Shown here piece after piece: positions 25,548-34,874 of a stretch of 64,000 nucleotides of DNA (position 1 is its first letter; each line of letters opens with the position of its first letter). The DNA lies in the NCBI GenBank assembly GCA_000010565.1, contig AP009389.1:558001-622000 (forward strand). The letters run 5' to 3'. A model generated the notes under the pieces. The model saw only the letters and a program-made list of their open reading frames with translations. It had not been told where the DNA came from and searched no databases. This DNA comes from Pelotomaculum thermopropionicum SI (GTDB taxonomy: Bacteria > Bacillota > Desulfotomaculia > Desulfotomaculales > Pelotomaculaceae). The position numbers and the translations under genes were made by a program.

Positions 25548-27503
25548 ATGAACCCGGATTACCACTTTCTTTTTTCCCCGATACGAATAGGGCCGGTGAC
25601 AGTCCGGAACAGGATTGTCTTTCCGGCCCACCTCACCAATTACGCGGTGAACAACCTGCCCTCGGACAGGCATGCCTTTTATTACGGCGAAAGGGCCCGG
25701 GGCGGGGCGGGGCTGATTATAACCGAGGAGCAGTCGGTGCACCCCACCGACCGGGCCTACGAGAAACTGATTGACGGCTGCAATCCGGCGGTGGTGCCGG
25801 GGTACCGCCGGATAACCGGCGAGGTCCACCGCTACGGCGGGAAAATATTCGCCCAGCTAAACCACAACGGTCAGCAGGCGTCGGGCGCTTTTTCCGGGCT
25901 TCCCGTATGGGGCCCTTCCAGCATTCCCGACCCGCTGTTCCGGGAAGTGCCGAAGGCAATGGAAAAGAGCGATATTCAGGAAGTCATCCGGGGTTTTTGC
26001 CTGGTGGCCGGGCATGTAATAAGGGGTGGGTTTGACGGCATTGAAGTGCAGGCTTCCCACAGCTCGCTGCTCAGGCAGTTCATGTCGCCGCTGACTAACG
26101 AGCGGACGGATGAGTACGGCGGCTCCTTTGAAAACCGGATGCGGCTTACGGTGGAACTGATGACGGCCCTGCGCCGGATTACCGGCGGGCGCCTGGCCCT
26201 GGGCATACGCCTGAGCGGGGATGAGCTGGTGGACGGCGGCCTGACCCTGGCGGAGGCGCGCAAGGCGGCCGCCTACCTCTGCGAGCTGAAGCTGGTCGAT
26301 TTTATCAACACGAGCATAGCCAGCTTTCACAACCTGTACATGGTGATGGGCTCCATGCATGTGCCGCCGGGATACGGCGCCTTTATTGCGGCATCAATCA
26401 GGGAAGTTGCGGATGTGCCGGTTTTTGCCGCCGGGCGGATAAACACCCCGGCTCAGGCGGAGCGGCTTCTGGCGTCAGGCCAGGCCGACATGGTGGCAAT
26501 CGCCAGGGGGCAGATTTGCGATCCGGAGTTTGCCGTCAAGGCGCTGGAAGGCCGGGAGGACGAAATACGCTACTGCATTTCGTGCAACCAGTGCTGCGCC
26601 GCCAGAACCGGGCTGAACCGGGACTTAAGCTGCCTGCAGAACCCCGCGGCGGGGAGGGAGGAAGTTTTTGGCTGCCACTCTGTCGTGAAACCGGCCAGAT
26701 TGAAAAAAATCATGGTGATCGGTGGGGGGCCGGCAGGGCTGGCGGCTGCCGGGGAAGCGGCCCGCAGGGGGCACCAGGTTACCCTTTTTGAGCGGGAAAA
26801 TATGCTGGGCGGACAGGTCAACCTGATTGCCAGGCTGCCGGGCCGGTCGGAGTTTGCCGAGGTAATCCGCAACCAGGTTAAGGAGTTGAGAAGTCTGCCC
26901 GTTAAAGTTGAGCTGGGCGTTGAGGTGACGGCCGGGCTGGTGGAGAGGGAAAAGCCGGACGCCGTTATTGTGGCTGCCGGTTCGGAAGCCGTCCCGTGCG
27001 GCCTGCCCGGTGCCGGCCTGCCCCACGTGATGACCTTTTATGAGGTGCTGGCCGGGCGGGAGGTGCCCGGTAAAAGAGTGCTGGTCGTCGATGAAACGGG
27101 CTTCTACCAGGGCGCCGGCACCGCCGAATACCTTGCCCGCCTTAACAAAAAAGTGTTCATCCTGACCTCGTGCCTGTACGCAGGGCCGGACCTGATGCCC
27201 ACCATGGACCTCCCCCTGTGGTACAGGCGGGTGCTTGGCCTGGGTGCGGAAATGATCGTCAACAGCATTGTCACCTCCATTGAACCCGGCCGGGTTACGG
27301 TGATGAACCACTATACCGGGCGGGAAAACGTGCTGGAGGGCATTGACAACGTTGTCCTGGCCCTTCACCCGGGGCCGAGGGATGAAATTTACCGTATGAT
27401 TAAGGGAAAGGTGCCTGAAGTGTACCGCATCGGCGACTGCCTGGCGCCCCGCAGGGTAGAGCACGCTATTTATGAAGGGTTTAAAACCGGGCGCAGCATA
27501 TAG
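25548..27503 (+). CDS. Mycofactocin-system FadH/OYE oxidoreductase 2
   Basis: A 651-residue paralogue of the preceding protein with the same three modules: barrel motif NRIVFPAHLTNYAVN and GIEVQASHSSLLRQFMSP, cluster motif CISCNQCCAARTG, and VIGGGPAGLAAAGEA. GGGAGG lies upstream of ATG 25548. The tandem pair may form a heteromer or serve different substrates. A palindromic element follows before the electron-transfer flavoprotein genes. Confidence 0.85.
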   Translation: MNPDYHFLFSPIRIGPVTVRNRIVFPAHLTNYAVNNLPSDRHAFYYGERARGGAGLIITEEQSVHPTDRAYEKLIDGCNPAVVPGYRRITGEVHRYGGKIFAQLNHNGQQASGAFSGLPVWGPSSIPDPLFREVPKAMEKSDIQEVIRGFCLVAGHVIRGGFDGIEVQASHSSLLRQFMSPLTNERTDEYGGSFENRMRLTVELMTALRRITGGRLALGIRLSGDELVDGGLTLAEARKAAAYLCELKLVDFINTSIASFHNLYMVMGSMHVPPGYGAFIAASIREVADVPVFAAGRINTPAQAERLLASGQADMVAIARGQICDPEFAVKALEGREDEIRYCISCNQCCAARTGLNRDLSCLQNPAAGREEVFGCHSVVKPARLKKIMVIGGGPAGLAAAGEAARRGHQVTLFERENMLGGQVNLIARLPGRSEFAEVIRNQVKELRSLPVKVELGVEVTAGLVEREKPDAVIVAAGSEAVPCGLPGAGLPHVMTFYEVLAGREVPGKRVLVVDETGFYQGAGTAEYLARLNKKVFILTSCLYAGPDLMPTMDLPLWYRRVLGLGAEMIVNSIVTSIEPGRVTVMNHYTGRENVLEGIDNVVLALHPGPRDEIYRMIKGKVPEVYRIGDCLAPRRVEHAIYEGFKTGRSI

Positions 27504-27528
27504 GAGGCCGGCAGGAAAATTGTTTTAA

Positions 27529-27784
27529 AGGACGGTGCCTTGTCACCGCTCACTCCAGTGCTTCGCGCCGACAGTACTAACTGCTTGCTTCGGGCGAAAT
27601 TGGGCCGCCCTCAACTCACCTTCCTGGTTCGGTTCGGGCTTGTGCGGAATTCCTTGGGGACATACCTCCCCAGGAGGTGTGTCCCCTAACCGCTGTCCCC
27701 GCACACCCAATTTCGCAACCTCGCTGTGCAGAGTGCCGTTACCGGCGTTACGCAAGTCGTTCGCTTATGACAAGGCACCGTCCT
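27529..27784 (+). mobile_element. MITE-like palindromic element
   Basis: The 256-base stretch begins and ends in a perfect 17-base inverted repeat (27529-27545 and 27768-27784). Inside, CGAAATTGGG pairs with CCCAATTTCG, and GGGGACATACCTCC pairs with GGAGGTGTGTCCCC with one mismatch, so the whole element could fold as a long nested hairpin. It has no convincing gene and sits between the second OYE gene and EtfA inside the mycofactocin operon. A non-autonomous transposable element or a long processed hairpin both fit. Confidence 0.6.
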
Positions 27785-27855
27785 GTGCAGGGTTGTTATA
27801 TTAAACTCAAAAGTCCCCGAAGGGAGAATTTAGGCGAGACCGGGAGGCGGGGAAT

Positions 27856-28854
27856 TTGCAGAAAATTCTTCTCGTGCTGGACCAAAACGGTGAGGGCATA
27901 GATGAGCCATCCTTAAATTTGTGCACGTCTGTGAAAAGGTTTGCCAGGCGCCCGGCCGACCGGGTCGAGGCCGTCCTTTTTGGCCCTTGCCAGGCCAGCC
28001 TTTCCAGGCTCCTGGGCGGTTATGGGGTCAGAAGGGTTTACCAGGCGCCGGGCCCGGCTGGTTATTTTTATTCCCCGGAGCGGAGGGCAAAGCAGGTTCT
28101 TGAACTGGCTGAAGCGATCAAGCCCTCTTTGATTGTCCTGCCGGGCACTGTGAGCGGGCGCGAAATTGCGCCCCTCTTGGCTTTAAAACTAGAAGCCGGG
28201 CTGGTCTCGGACTGCGTTCAGTTGAGCTTTGAGGGTGGTAAAACAGAAGCAGTTGTGAGCGTTTATAACGGCCGGTACCAGATGGTCTGCGAGTTTACAG
28301 GCAGCCCCAACGTGGTTTTAATGGCCGATGTAGACTGCGGGGAGGCTGAAACGGATAATTTTGGGGATGCAGAAGTTGTTCTGCTGGATGATCCTGGCTT
28401 CCACGGGAAGCCGGCCCTGGAGGTTCTGGAGGCTTACGGTGTGCCGGCCGGCGAGATTGACATTGGCGAGGCAGACGTCGTGGTCGGCATAGGCGGGGGC
28501 ATCAAGACGGCAGAGGATTTTAAGATGATGAAGGAACTTGCCGCCGCGCTCGGAGCTGCAGTCGGCGGGACCAGGGCGGCGGTGGACGCCGGGTGGATAC
28601 CGCGGGCAGGGCAAATCGGTCAGACCGGGCGGGCCATTGCCCCCCTCCTGTATCTGGCGGCAGGAGTTTCGGGTGCCCCGCAGCACATCTCCGGGGTAAA
28701 AAAGGGAAAAATCGTAGCCGTTAACTGCGATCCTCAGGCGCCTGTGTTTGACCTGGCCGCTCTGGGAGCGGTAGGGGACTTTAGAGAAATTGTGCCTTTG
28801 CTGATTCAGAAGCTCCGGAGGGGAAAAGGGAGGGGCAACATTGGGCGGGAATGA
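27856..28854 (+). CDS. etfA: Electron transfer flavoprotein alpha (mycofactocin-associated)
   Basis: A 332-residue EtfA/FixB: N-terminal domain with LVLDQNGEG, and the C-terminal FAD-binding domain carrying VVGIGGGI, GGTRAAVDAGW, GQTGRAIAPLLY, and SGAPQHISGVK. TTG 27856 follows GGGAGG. Its partner beta subunit is encoded three genes later, with FixC and FixX homologues between them, an order that differs from ordinary fixABCX. It likely takes electrons from the mycofactocin dehydrogenase side. Confidence 0.85.
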   Translation: MQKILLVLDQNGEGIDEPSLNLCTSVKRFARRPADRVEAVLFGPCQASLSRLLGGYGVRRVYQAPGPAGYFYSPERRAKQVLELAEAIKPSLIVLPGTVSGREIAPLLALKLEAGLVSDCVQLSFEGGKTEAVVSVYNGRYQMVCEFTGSPNVVLMADVDCGEAETDNFGDAEVVLLDDPGFHGKPALEVLEAYGVPAGEIDIGEADVVVGIGGGIKTAEDFKMMKELAAALGAAVGGTRAAVDAGWIPRAGQIGQTGRAIAPLLYLAAGVSGAPQHISGVKKGKIVAVNCDPQAPVFDLAALGAVGDFREIVPLLIQKLRRGKGRGNIGRE

Positions 28855-30142
28855 ATTTGACGCGTTAATTGTGGGGGCAGGGCCGGCCGGAGCGACGGCT
28901 GCCCTGGTGCTGGCCCGCCGGGGTTGCAAGGTGGCCGTTATTGAGCGGGGGGAATTTCCGGGCGCCAAGAATATGTTTGGCGGTACGCTCTTTGGCAGCG
29001 TGCTCAATGATATAATTCCCGGGTTCTGGAAAAAGGCGCCGGTGGAAAGGTTTGTCGGCCGGAGGGTAATCTCCCTGCTGGCGGAAGATTCGGCGGTTTC
29101 GCTGGACTTCAGCCCGGCCGCTTTCAAGAAGGCCCCTTACAACGGTTTTACGGTGCAACGGGCCCGTTTTGACCGCTGGTATGCTGGGGAGGCGGTAAAG
29201 GCCGGCGCCCTGTTAATTAACCGTACCGTTGTGGACGATATCATCTGGAAGAACGGCCGGGTGGCCGGGGTAAAGGTGCGCCGGCCCGGAGGAGAAATCA
29301 GGGCAAAAGTGGTGATTGCGGCGGACGGGGCGCTGTCCCTGCTGGCCCGTAAGGCCGGGCTGCGGGGAGAACCGGCTCCCGGCCAGTTTTCCCTGGGCGT
29401 CAAGGAAGTCCTCCAGCTTCCGCCGGAAGTGCTGGAAGAAAGGTTCGGCCTGGGCGGCGATGAAGGTGTGTCCTGCGAATTTCTCGGCCTTATGGGCGGC
29501 CTGCCCGGCGGTGCTTTTTTATACACAAACAGGGAGAGCCTTTCCGTCGGCGTGGTGGTCAGGGTATCCCTGCTAAAAGAAAAAGGGAAGTCGATTTACG
29601 GCGCCCTGGAACAGTTCAAGCGCCATCCGGCGGTGGCTCCCCTGCTTGAGGGCGGCCGTTTTCTAGAGTATTCCGCCCACCTGATCCCCGAGGCGGGGCC
29701 GCAGATGCTCTCCAGGCTGTACACCGGGGGTATGCTGGTCGCCGGCGACGCGGCCGGGCTGGTGCTTTCGGGAGGTGTGTTCCTGGAAGGAGTGAACCTT
29801 GCCGTTGCCTCCGGCCGGCTGGCGGCCGAAACGGCCTTGCAAGCTCTTGAAAAGGGAAAGTTCGATGCACCGGCAATGGCCGGCTATCAGGCCGCCATGG
29901 AGGAAAGTTTTGTGCTGAAGGATCTCCAGAGGTATAAGAGAGCTTCGGCCATGCTTTTAAACGAGAGGCTATATCAGTTTTACCCGTCCTTTGCCTGCCG
30001 GGTTCTGGAAAACTGGCTTAAGGTTGACGGGACCGGCCATCCAAAGCTGGCGGGAGTGATCAGGAGCGTACTCGGCGGCGGAACCGGCCTCCGGCAGGCG
30101 GCAAAGGATGCCTGGCAGATAGGGAGGGCCCTGGTATGGTGA
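28841..30142 (+). CDS. fixC: FixC/ETF-quinone oxidoreductase-like flavoprotein
   Basis: A 433-residue FAD protein: IVGAGPAGATAALVLARRG nucleotide-binding fold at the start, GEFPGAKNMFGG, and LVAGDAAGLVLSGGVFLEGVN near residue 300. With FixX it equals the two halves of ETF:quinone oxidoreductase. TTG 28841 lies inside the end of etfA. The set would take electrons from the flavoprotein to the membrane quinone pool. Confidence 0.85.
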   Translation: MGGNEFDALIVGAGPAGATAALVLARRGCKVAVIERGEFPGAKNMFGGTLFGSVLNDIIPGFWKKAPVERFVGRRVISLLAEDSAVSLDFSPAAFKKAPYNGFTVQRARFDRWYAGEAVKAGALLINRTVVDDIIWKNGRVAGVKVRRPGGEIRAKVVIAADGALSLLARKAGLRGEPAPGQFSLGVKEVLQLPPEVLEERFGLGGDEGVSCEFLGLMGGLPGGAFLYTNRESLSVGVVVRVSLLKEKGKSIYGALEQFKRHPAVAPLLEGGRFLEYSAHLIPEAGPQMLSRLYTGGMLVAGDAAGLVLSGGVFLEGVNLAVASGRLAAETALQALEKGKFDAPAMAGYQAAMEESFVLKDLQRYKRASAMLLNERLYQFYPSFACRVLENWLKVDGTGHPKLAGVIRSVLGGGTGLRQAAKDAWQIGRALVW

Positions 30143-30411
30143 ACATTCAGGTCCGGCTGAGGTTAAACCGCTACAATCTGGACGGGGAGCCCCATATCCG
30201 GGCGGACACAGAGAAATGCCGCGCCTGCCTGCACCGGGCCTGCCTTGCGGCCTGCCCGGCCCGGTGCTACCTGCCGCATCCGGAAAACGGCGTGGCCTTT
30301 CATTACGAGCACTGCCTGGAGTGCGGCACCTGCTTTTTAATTTGCGATCATGGCGCCCTTAAGTGGCATTATCCTTCAGGCGGCTGCGGGGTTAGCTACC
30401 GCTTTGCCTGA
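30136..30411 (+). CDS. fixX: FixX-like ferredoxin
   Basis: A 91-residue ferredoxin-like protein with CRACLHRACLAACPARC and HCLECGTCFLICDHGALKW. FixX proteins carry one [4Fe-4S] cluster next to FixC. It overlaps fixC by seven bases, so translation is coupled. It probably relays electrons from FixC to quinone. Confidence 0.85.
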   Translation: MVNIQVRLRLNRYNLDGEPHIRADTEKCRACLHRACLAACPARCYLPHPENGVAFHYEHCLECGTCFLICDHGALKWHYPSGGCGVSYRFA

Positions 30412-30443
30412 TTCCAGGTTATTAACAGGGGGGGTTAAATAAA

Positions 30444-31322
30444 TTGAAAATAGTCGTACTGCTTAGAAACGTAGTTGACTGCCGGGCGCCGCTGCCTGCC
30501 GATGTCTACGGGGAAAGGCCGCTTCCGGAAGGAATGGAAACCATAATCAACCCCCCGGACTGGTATGCCCTGGAATACAGTTTAAGCCTGTGCGCGCAAG
30601 GGATCTGCAGCGAGGTGGCGGCGCTGTCCCTGGGTGGGAAGGAGGCCGAAGAATCTTTGCGCTGGTGCCTGGCGGCCGGGGTGCGGCGGGCGGTCAGGGT
30701 TTGGGACGAAGCCCTGGCCGGTGCGGACGTACTCGGCAAGGGCAGGGCCCTGGCGGCGGCCGCGGCGGCATTGAAGCCCGATCTGATCGTTTGCGGGGAA
30801 GGGTGCCTTGATCAAATTGACACCATGCTGCCAGGAGCGGTTGCGGCTGCTGCCGGAATGACCAGCGTGGCAGGAATAGTCGCCCTGGAAAAGGTGGAGG
30901 GGGGCAGGGCTTTTGCCGTCAGGCGCTCCGGCAGGGGCAGGCGGGAAAGGGTGGCCATCCGTCTGCCCGCCCTTGTTGCCCTGGAGGAAGGCGAATGTCC
31001 CGGCCGAACTGCCGGCCTGCCGGAACTGCTGGCCGCTCTTGCCGTTCCGGTACCCTGCCTGGATCTGGCCTCTCTCGGCCTGTCCGCGGCAAAATGCGGC
31101 GCTGCAGGGGCTAAGGTGCACAACCTGCTGGTCAGGTTTCCCGTTCCGCCGGTTAGCAGGCCCTTCACGCCGGATTCGCGGCTGCCTGCCGAACGGCGGC
31201 TGAGGGAAATTCTGGCCGGGGGGATGTCCGGGGGGCGAGGGGAGGTAATTACAGGTGCGCCCGAACGGCTTGCAGAAAAAATTTACCGGTTCTTAAACAG
31301 TATACCTGTAAATCTGCCGTGA
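30444..31322 (+). CDS. etfB: Electron transfer flavoprotein beta (mycofactocin-associated)
   Basis: A 292-residue EtfB/FixA: YALEYSLSL, EVAALSLGGKEAEESLRW, DLIVCGEGCLDQ and RLPALVALEEGECP. It is longer than classical EtfB at the C-terminus. TTG 30444 follows a run of G residues. The stop overlaps the start of mftF. Pairs with EtfA at 27856. Confidence 0.8.
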   Translation: MKIVVLLRNVVDCRAPLPADVYGERPLPEGMETIINPPDWYALEYSLSLCAQGICSEVAALSLGGKEAEESLRWCLAAGVRRAVRVWDEALAGADVLGKGRALAAAAAALKPDLIVCGEGCLDQIDTMLPGAVAAAAGMTSVAGIVALEKVEGGRAFAVRRSGRGRRERVAIRLPALVALEEGECPGRTAGLPELLAALAVPVPCLDLASLGLSAAKCGAAGAKVHNLLVRFPVPPVSRPFTPDSRLPAERRLREILAGGMSGGRGEVITGAPERLAEKIYRFLNSIPVNLP

Positions 31323-32794
31323 TCCGGTACAGGCTGGCAGAAGGAGTCACCCTCCACGAGAATGGGAACCTCACCGTCCGCCGTCCGGCGCGGATTATCC
31401 GCCTGACGCCGGGCGGGGTTAGGGTTTTGAGGCAAATTTGCGGCGACGGCTTAGGGCCGGAACTGCAGGGCGGAAAGGCTGCCGCATTTGCCGCCTGGCT
31501 TGAGGAGCAAGGCCTGTTGGAGAAAATTTTTCCCACCCTGCCGGAAGAACTGCTTCCCTTCGTGAGCGTGGTGGTCCCCACCCGCAACCGGCAGGATGTG
31601 CTGGTTTCCTGCGTCGAATCCCTGCTTGATGTGGACTATCCTGCAGATAAGCTGGAAATTATCGTGGTTGACGACGCGTCCGACCCTCCGGTTGCTCTGG
31701 AGGGTTACCGCCGCCGCGTAAAATCAATCAGGCTGGATGAGAACCGGGGGCCCGGGGCGGCCAGAAATGAAGCGGCAAAGCTTGCCCGGGGCGAAATAAT
31801 AGCCTTTATCGATGACGACTGCCTGGCCGGGCGGGGCTGGCTGAAAGACCTCGTTCCCTGCTTTCAGTACCGGGATGTGGCGGCCGCCGGGGGCATGGTT
31901 GAACCTGCCGGCCTGACCAGGCTGCTGGAGAAGTACGAACGGTGCCAGTCGCCGCTGTCGATGGGGAAGGTCCAGCGCAAAGCCGCGAAAAACACGGCGG
32001 TATCCTACCTGCCTGCCTGCAACCTGCTGGTCAGAAAAGATTTGTTTGCCGCCGCCGGCGGCTTCGATCCCGCCCTGCAGGTGGGTGAGGATGTCGATTT
32101 ATGCTGGCGCCTGCTCGAAAAGGGCGGGCAGATTTATTACATTCCCGGCGGGGCGGTTTACCACCGCCACCGCGCCGGGCTTTTGCCTTTTTTAAAAAGG
32201 AGGTACGACTACGGACGGTCGGAGGCGCTGCTGCGCAAGAAGCATCCCCAGGATAAAAAGAAGCACGTCTGCTTTCCCGGCAGCGGATTTGTGCTGGCGG
32301 CCGCCCTGGCCTGGTTTCTGGCCGGTGCCACGGCCGCCCTGGCGGCGCTGTCCGGCCTGGCCGTGCTGAACCTTTTCCTGCAGTCTTTCTGCAGGTTTAA
32401 GGGCATCAGGCGAGCTGGCGGGGCCCTCGGTTTCGGAGGGGTGCTTAAGGCTGCGGCCAGATCGCAGGGAGCGGCGGTTTACCTTTGCAGCAGGCGCTTT
32501 GCCCGCTACCGGTCCATACCCGCGCTGGCTGCCTCTCTTCTTGTCTTTCCAGGGCTGGCGCCCTTTTTTCTGGCCTTTCACATGCTGCCGGGGTTTGTCG
32601 ATTTTGTCCTGAAGAAGCCCGGGTTAAATCTATTTTGCTTTGTTTTCTATCATACCCTGGAAGATTTCGCTTACCAGGCCGGGGTAATCGCCGGTATAAA
32701 TATTTCTAAATTAAGCAATAATATAAAAAAATTTCAAAAGGAGGATCCCGGCAATGGAATTGAGCGCACGCAACCAGTTAAAGGCCCGCATTAA
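31319..32794 (+). CDS. mftF: Mycofactocin glycosyltransferase
   Basis: A 491-residue membrane-associated protein. The first 80 residues resemble a PqqD-like domain (TLHENGNLTVRRPARIIRLT). A GT2 domain follows (VSVVVPTRNRQDVL, VVDDASDPP, FIDDDCLAG, VGEDVDLCWRL), then hydrophobic segments from about residue 320. MftF adds beta-1,4-glucose units to mycofactocin. GTG 31319 overlaps the etfB stop. The 3' end overlaps the next gene by 41 bases. Confidence 0.9.
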   Translation: MIRYRLAEGVTLHENGNLTVRRPARIIRLTPGGVRVLRQICGDGLGPELQGGKAAAFAAWLEEQGLLEKIFPTLPEELLPFVSVVVPTRNRQDVLVSCVESLLDVDYPADKLEIIVVDDASDPPVALEGYRRRVKSIRLDENRGPGAARNEAAKLARGEIIAFIDDDCLAGRGWLKDLVPCFQYRDVAAAGGMVEPAGLTRLLEKYERCQSPLSMGKVQRKAAKNTAVSYLPACNLLVRKDLFAAAGGFDPALQVGEDVDLCWRLLEKGGQIYYIPGGAVYHRHRAGLLPFLKRRYDYGRSEALLRKKHPQDKKKHVCFPGSGFVLAAALAWFLAGATAALAALSGLAVLNLFLQSFCRFKGIRRAGGALGFGGVLKAAARSQGAAVYLCSRRFARYRSIPALAASLLVFPGLAPFFLAFHMLPGFVDFVLKKPGLNLFCFVFYHTLEDFAYQAGVIAGINISKLSNNIKKFQKEDPGNGIERTQPVKGPH

Positions 32795-32957
32795 GGACAT
32801 CAAGGCAAACGATATTACCGCCGAAGTTATTCTGGATGTGGGCGGCCAGGAGATGTGTTCCACCATTACATCAGCTTCGGCCAGAAGGCTGGGGCTGAAG
32901 CCGGGCGACGATGTTACCGCCCTGGTCAAGGCCAGCTCTGTAATGCTTATGAAATAA
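32754..32957 (+). CDS. Mop/TOBE-domain molybdate-binding protein
   Basis: A 67-residue molbindin of the Mop family: SARNQLKARIKDIKAND, ITAEVILDVGGQEMCSTIT, SARRLGLKPGDDVTALVKASSVML. Such proteins bind molybdate or tungstate as hexamers. AAGGAGG precedes ATG 32754, inside the end of mftF. Its neighbours on the other side are tungstate-binding protein genes, which fits a storage or sensing role. Confidence 0.9.
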   Translation: MELSARNQLKARIKDIKANDITAEVILDVGGQEMCSTITSASARRLGLKPGDDVTALVKASSVMLMK

Positions 32958-33023
32958 GCAAATTCAAATCATCCAGGCGCCGGCCGTCCGCAATTGACCT
33001 GTTAGGTATAAAAAAAACCGGTA

Positions 33024-33060
33024 AGAGGGCTGCACGGACAGGTGCACAGCCCTCTTTTTC
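33024..33060. terminator. Bidirectional terminator
   Basis: AGAGGGCTGCAC at 33024-33035 pairs with GTGCACAGCCCTCT at 33042-33055, followed by five T residues. It lies between convergent genes (Mop forward, tupA reverse). Confidence 0.75.
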
Positions 33061-33081
33061 AATTAACCGGCAGCCTGTCTG

Positions 33082-33966
33082 CTATTTGCCAAGGTCCTCT
33101 TCCTTTTTGCCGGCGTCCGGGGTGAACAGCGCCTGGCCGTATTTATCCCTGCCAAAGTCGCCGATAATTTTCTGGGTTTCCGGGTCCACCATGAACTCGA
33201 CAAAGGCTTTCCCGCCGTCCTTGTTGACCTTGCTGAACTTTTCAGGGTTTACCTGCATTACATGGTAGATATTGAGGAGCGCCTTGTCGCCTTCCGCCAG
33301 CACTTCCAGTTTGATGTTCTTCTGCTGGGCCAGGTAAGTTCCCCTGTCGGTGAGGGTGTAACCGTTTTTTTCGCTGGCAATGCTCAGAGTCTGGCCCATA
33401 CCCGTGCCGCTCTGCTGGTACCAGCTTCCCTCCGGCTTAATCCCGGCGGCGGCCCATATTTCCTTTTCCTTTTTGTGGGTGCCGGACTCATCGCCGCGGG
33501 AAACGAATACAGCTTTCTTTTCGGCTATCTTTTTAAAGGCATCGACGGCTTTGCTGCCTTTAATCCCGGCCGGGTCCCCGGCAGGGCCGACGATGACGAA
33601 GTCGTTGTGCATCACCAGGCGGTAGTTTATGCCAACGCCGCTGTCAACAAGCTCCTTTTCGCTTTGCGGCGCGTGGACGAGCAGGACGTCCGCCTCGCCT
33701 TTTTTGCCCATTTCCATGGCGGCGCCGCTGCCGACCGCTATCGGCTTGACCTTGTAGCCGGTTTTTTGTTCAAATATTGGTAAAAGCACGTCCAGCAGGC
33801 CGGTATCCTGGGTGCTTGTGGTTGTGGCCAGGATAACCTCCTTATTTTGCGGCTGCTGCCCGGCCTGCTGGGGCTGGGAAGCCTTGCCGCACCCCTGAAC
33901 GGCCGCCAGCACCAGCATGAAGGTTAAAACTAATAACGAAACGCATGATTTTTTAAAATTTTTCAT
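33082..33966 (-). CDS. tupA: Tungstate ABC transporter binding protein
   Basis: A 294-residue lipoprotein (signal ending LAAVQGC). The mature protein has ATTTSTQDTGLLDVLLP, the tungstate-binding TTTS motif of TupA/WtpA-like proteins, then GSGAAMEMGKKGEADVLLVH and FVSRGDESGTHKKE. The start at 33966 has GGGAGG. A second related gene lies upstream on the same strand. No permease or ATPase is in the window, so these must be elsewhere. Confidence 0.9.
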   Translation of the reverse strand: MKNFKKSCVSLLVLTFMLVLAAVQGCGKASQPQQAGQQPQNKEVILATTTSTQDTGLLDVLLPIFEQKTGYKVKPIAVGSGAAMEMGKKGEADVLLVHAPQSEKELVDSGVGINYRLVMHNDFVIVGPAGDPAGIKGSKAVDAFKKIAEKKAVFVSRGDESGTHKKEKEIWAAAGIKPEGSWYQQSGTGMGQTLSIASEKNGYTLTDRGTYLAQQKNIKLEVLAEGDKALLNIYHVMQVNPEKFSKVNKDGGKAFVEFMVDPETQKIIGDFGRDKYGQALFTPDAGKKEEDLGK

Positions 33967-34010
33967 ATTTGATCCTCCCGTCCCGAATCTTACTAATTTT
34001 TTTTGCATTC

Positions 34011-34874
34011 TCAGGTTTTAGAAAGGGCTTTCCCTTCAGTAGAGTTGGGGAAGAACAAAGGCTCACCGTACTTGTCCTTTCCGAAATCCCTGATGATAGT
34101 TTGACCTTCTTTCGAGGTGCAGAACTCCACAAACTGCATGGCCTGCTTGTATTTAACTCCGGGAAATTTCTGAGGGTTAACCGGGATTAAAGATATAAAA
34201 TTAAGCAAAGACTCGTCTTTTTCAACAAGCACTTTTAAGCTGATGTCGTTTTTCATGGTCAGATAGGTCGCCCTGTCGATGAAAGTATAAGCTTTTTGCT
34301 CGTCTGCATACTTAAGGGTTTTGGCATTGCCTTCGGCACCTTTTTCATAAACCCTGTACCAATCGCCTGCAGGCTTGAGCCCGGCCGCCTGCCACAGTTC
34401 CTTTTCCGCAACATGCGTGCCGGAGTTATCGCCGCGGCTGATGAAAAGCGATTTGCTCTCCATGATCCTCTTCAAGGCTTCATAAGCCTTTAAACCTTTA
34501 ATTCCGGCCGGGTCGGATTCCGGTCCCATTATGACAAAGTCATTGTACATAAGGTCGATTCTCCGGGTTCCAAAACCGTCGGCAACAAACTTTTCTTCCA
34601 GTGCCTTTGCATGGGCCATGACCAGATCGAAGTTGCCGCTTTCCGCCATTTTAAGTGCCGCTCCTGTTCCCGCACCGACGTGCCTCACCCTGATTCCGGT
34701 TTTCTTTTCAAAACTGTCTTCCAGCGCCGAAACTATTCCGGCGTCAATCGGGCCGATTGTGCTGGCAAGAAGAATCTGGCCGGTGCCGGACGGCTGATTT
34801 TTTTGGCCGGCACAGCCTGCTGCCAGCAATAAAAGAGCAGGAAGCACGGCCGCAATTAGAACTTTCAACTTCAA
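34011..34874 (-). CDS. TupA-like binding protein, variant
   Basis: A 287-residue lipoprotein (signal ending LLLAAGC) homologous to the neighbouring tupA: GAGTGAALKMAESGNFDLVMAH and FISRGDNSGTHVAEKE align. The TTTSTQDTG motif is replaced by ASTIGPIDAG, so the ligand or affinity may differ. TTG at 34874 follows GGAGG. Both genes lie behind the RNA element at 34995-35155. Confidence 0.85.
   Translation of the reverse strand: MKLKVLIAAVLPALLLLAAGCAGQKNQPSGTGQILLASTIGPIDAGIVSALEDSFEKKTGIRVRHVGAGTGAALKMAESGNFDLVMAHAKALEEKFVADGFGTRRIDLMYNDFVIMGPESDPAGIKGLKAYEALKRIMESKSLFISRGDNSGTHVAEKELWQAAGLKPAGDWYRVYEKGAEGNAKTLKYADEQKAYTFIDRATYLTMKNDISLKVLVEKDESLLNFISLIPVNPQKFPGVKYKQAMQFVEFCTSKEGQTIIRDFGKDKYGEPLFFPNSTEGKALSKT

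Noticed and set aside
24326-25549. 407-codon ORF on the minus strand
   Set aside because: Antisense to the OYE1 gene, which has clear domain motifs; high GC creates the long shadow.
27535-27804. 89-codon ORF in the palindromic element
   Set aside because: It lies entirely in inverted-repeat sequence, and its codon use is unlike the neighbours.
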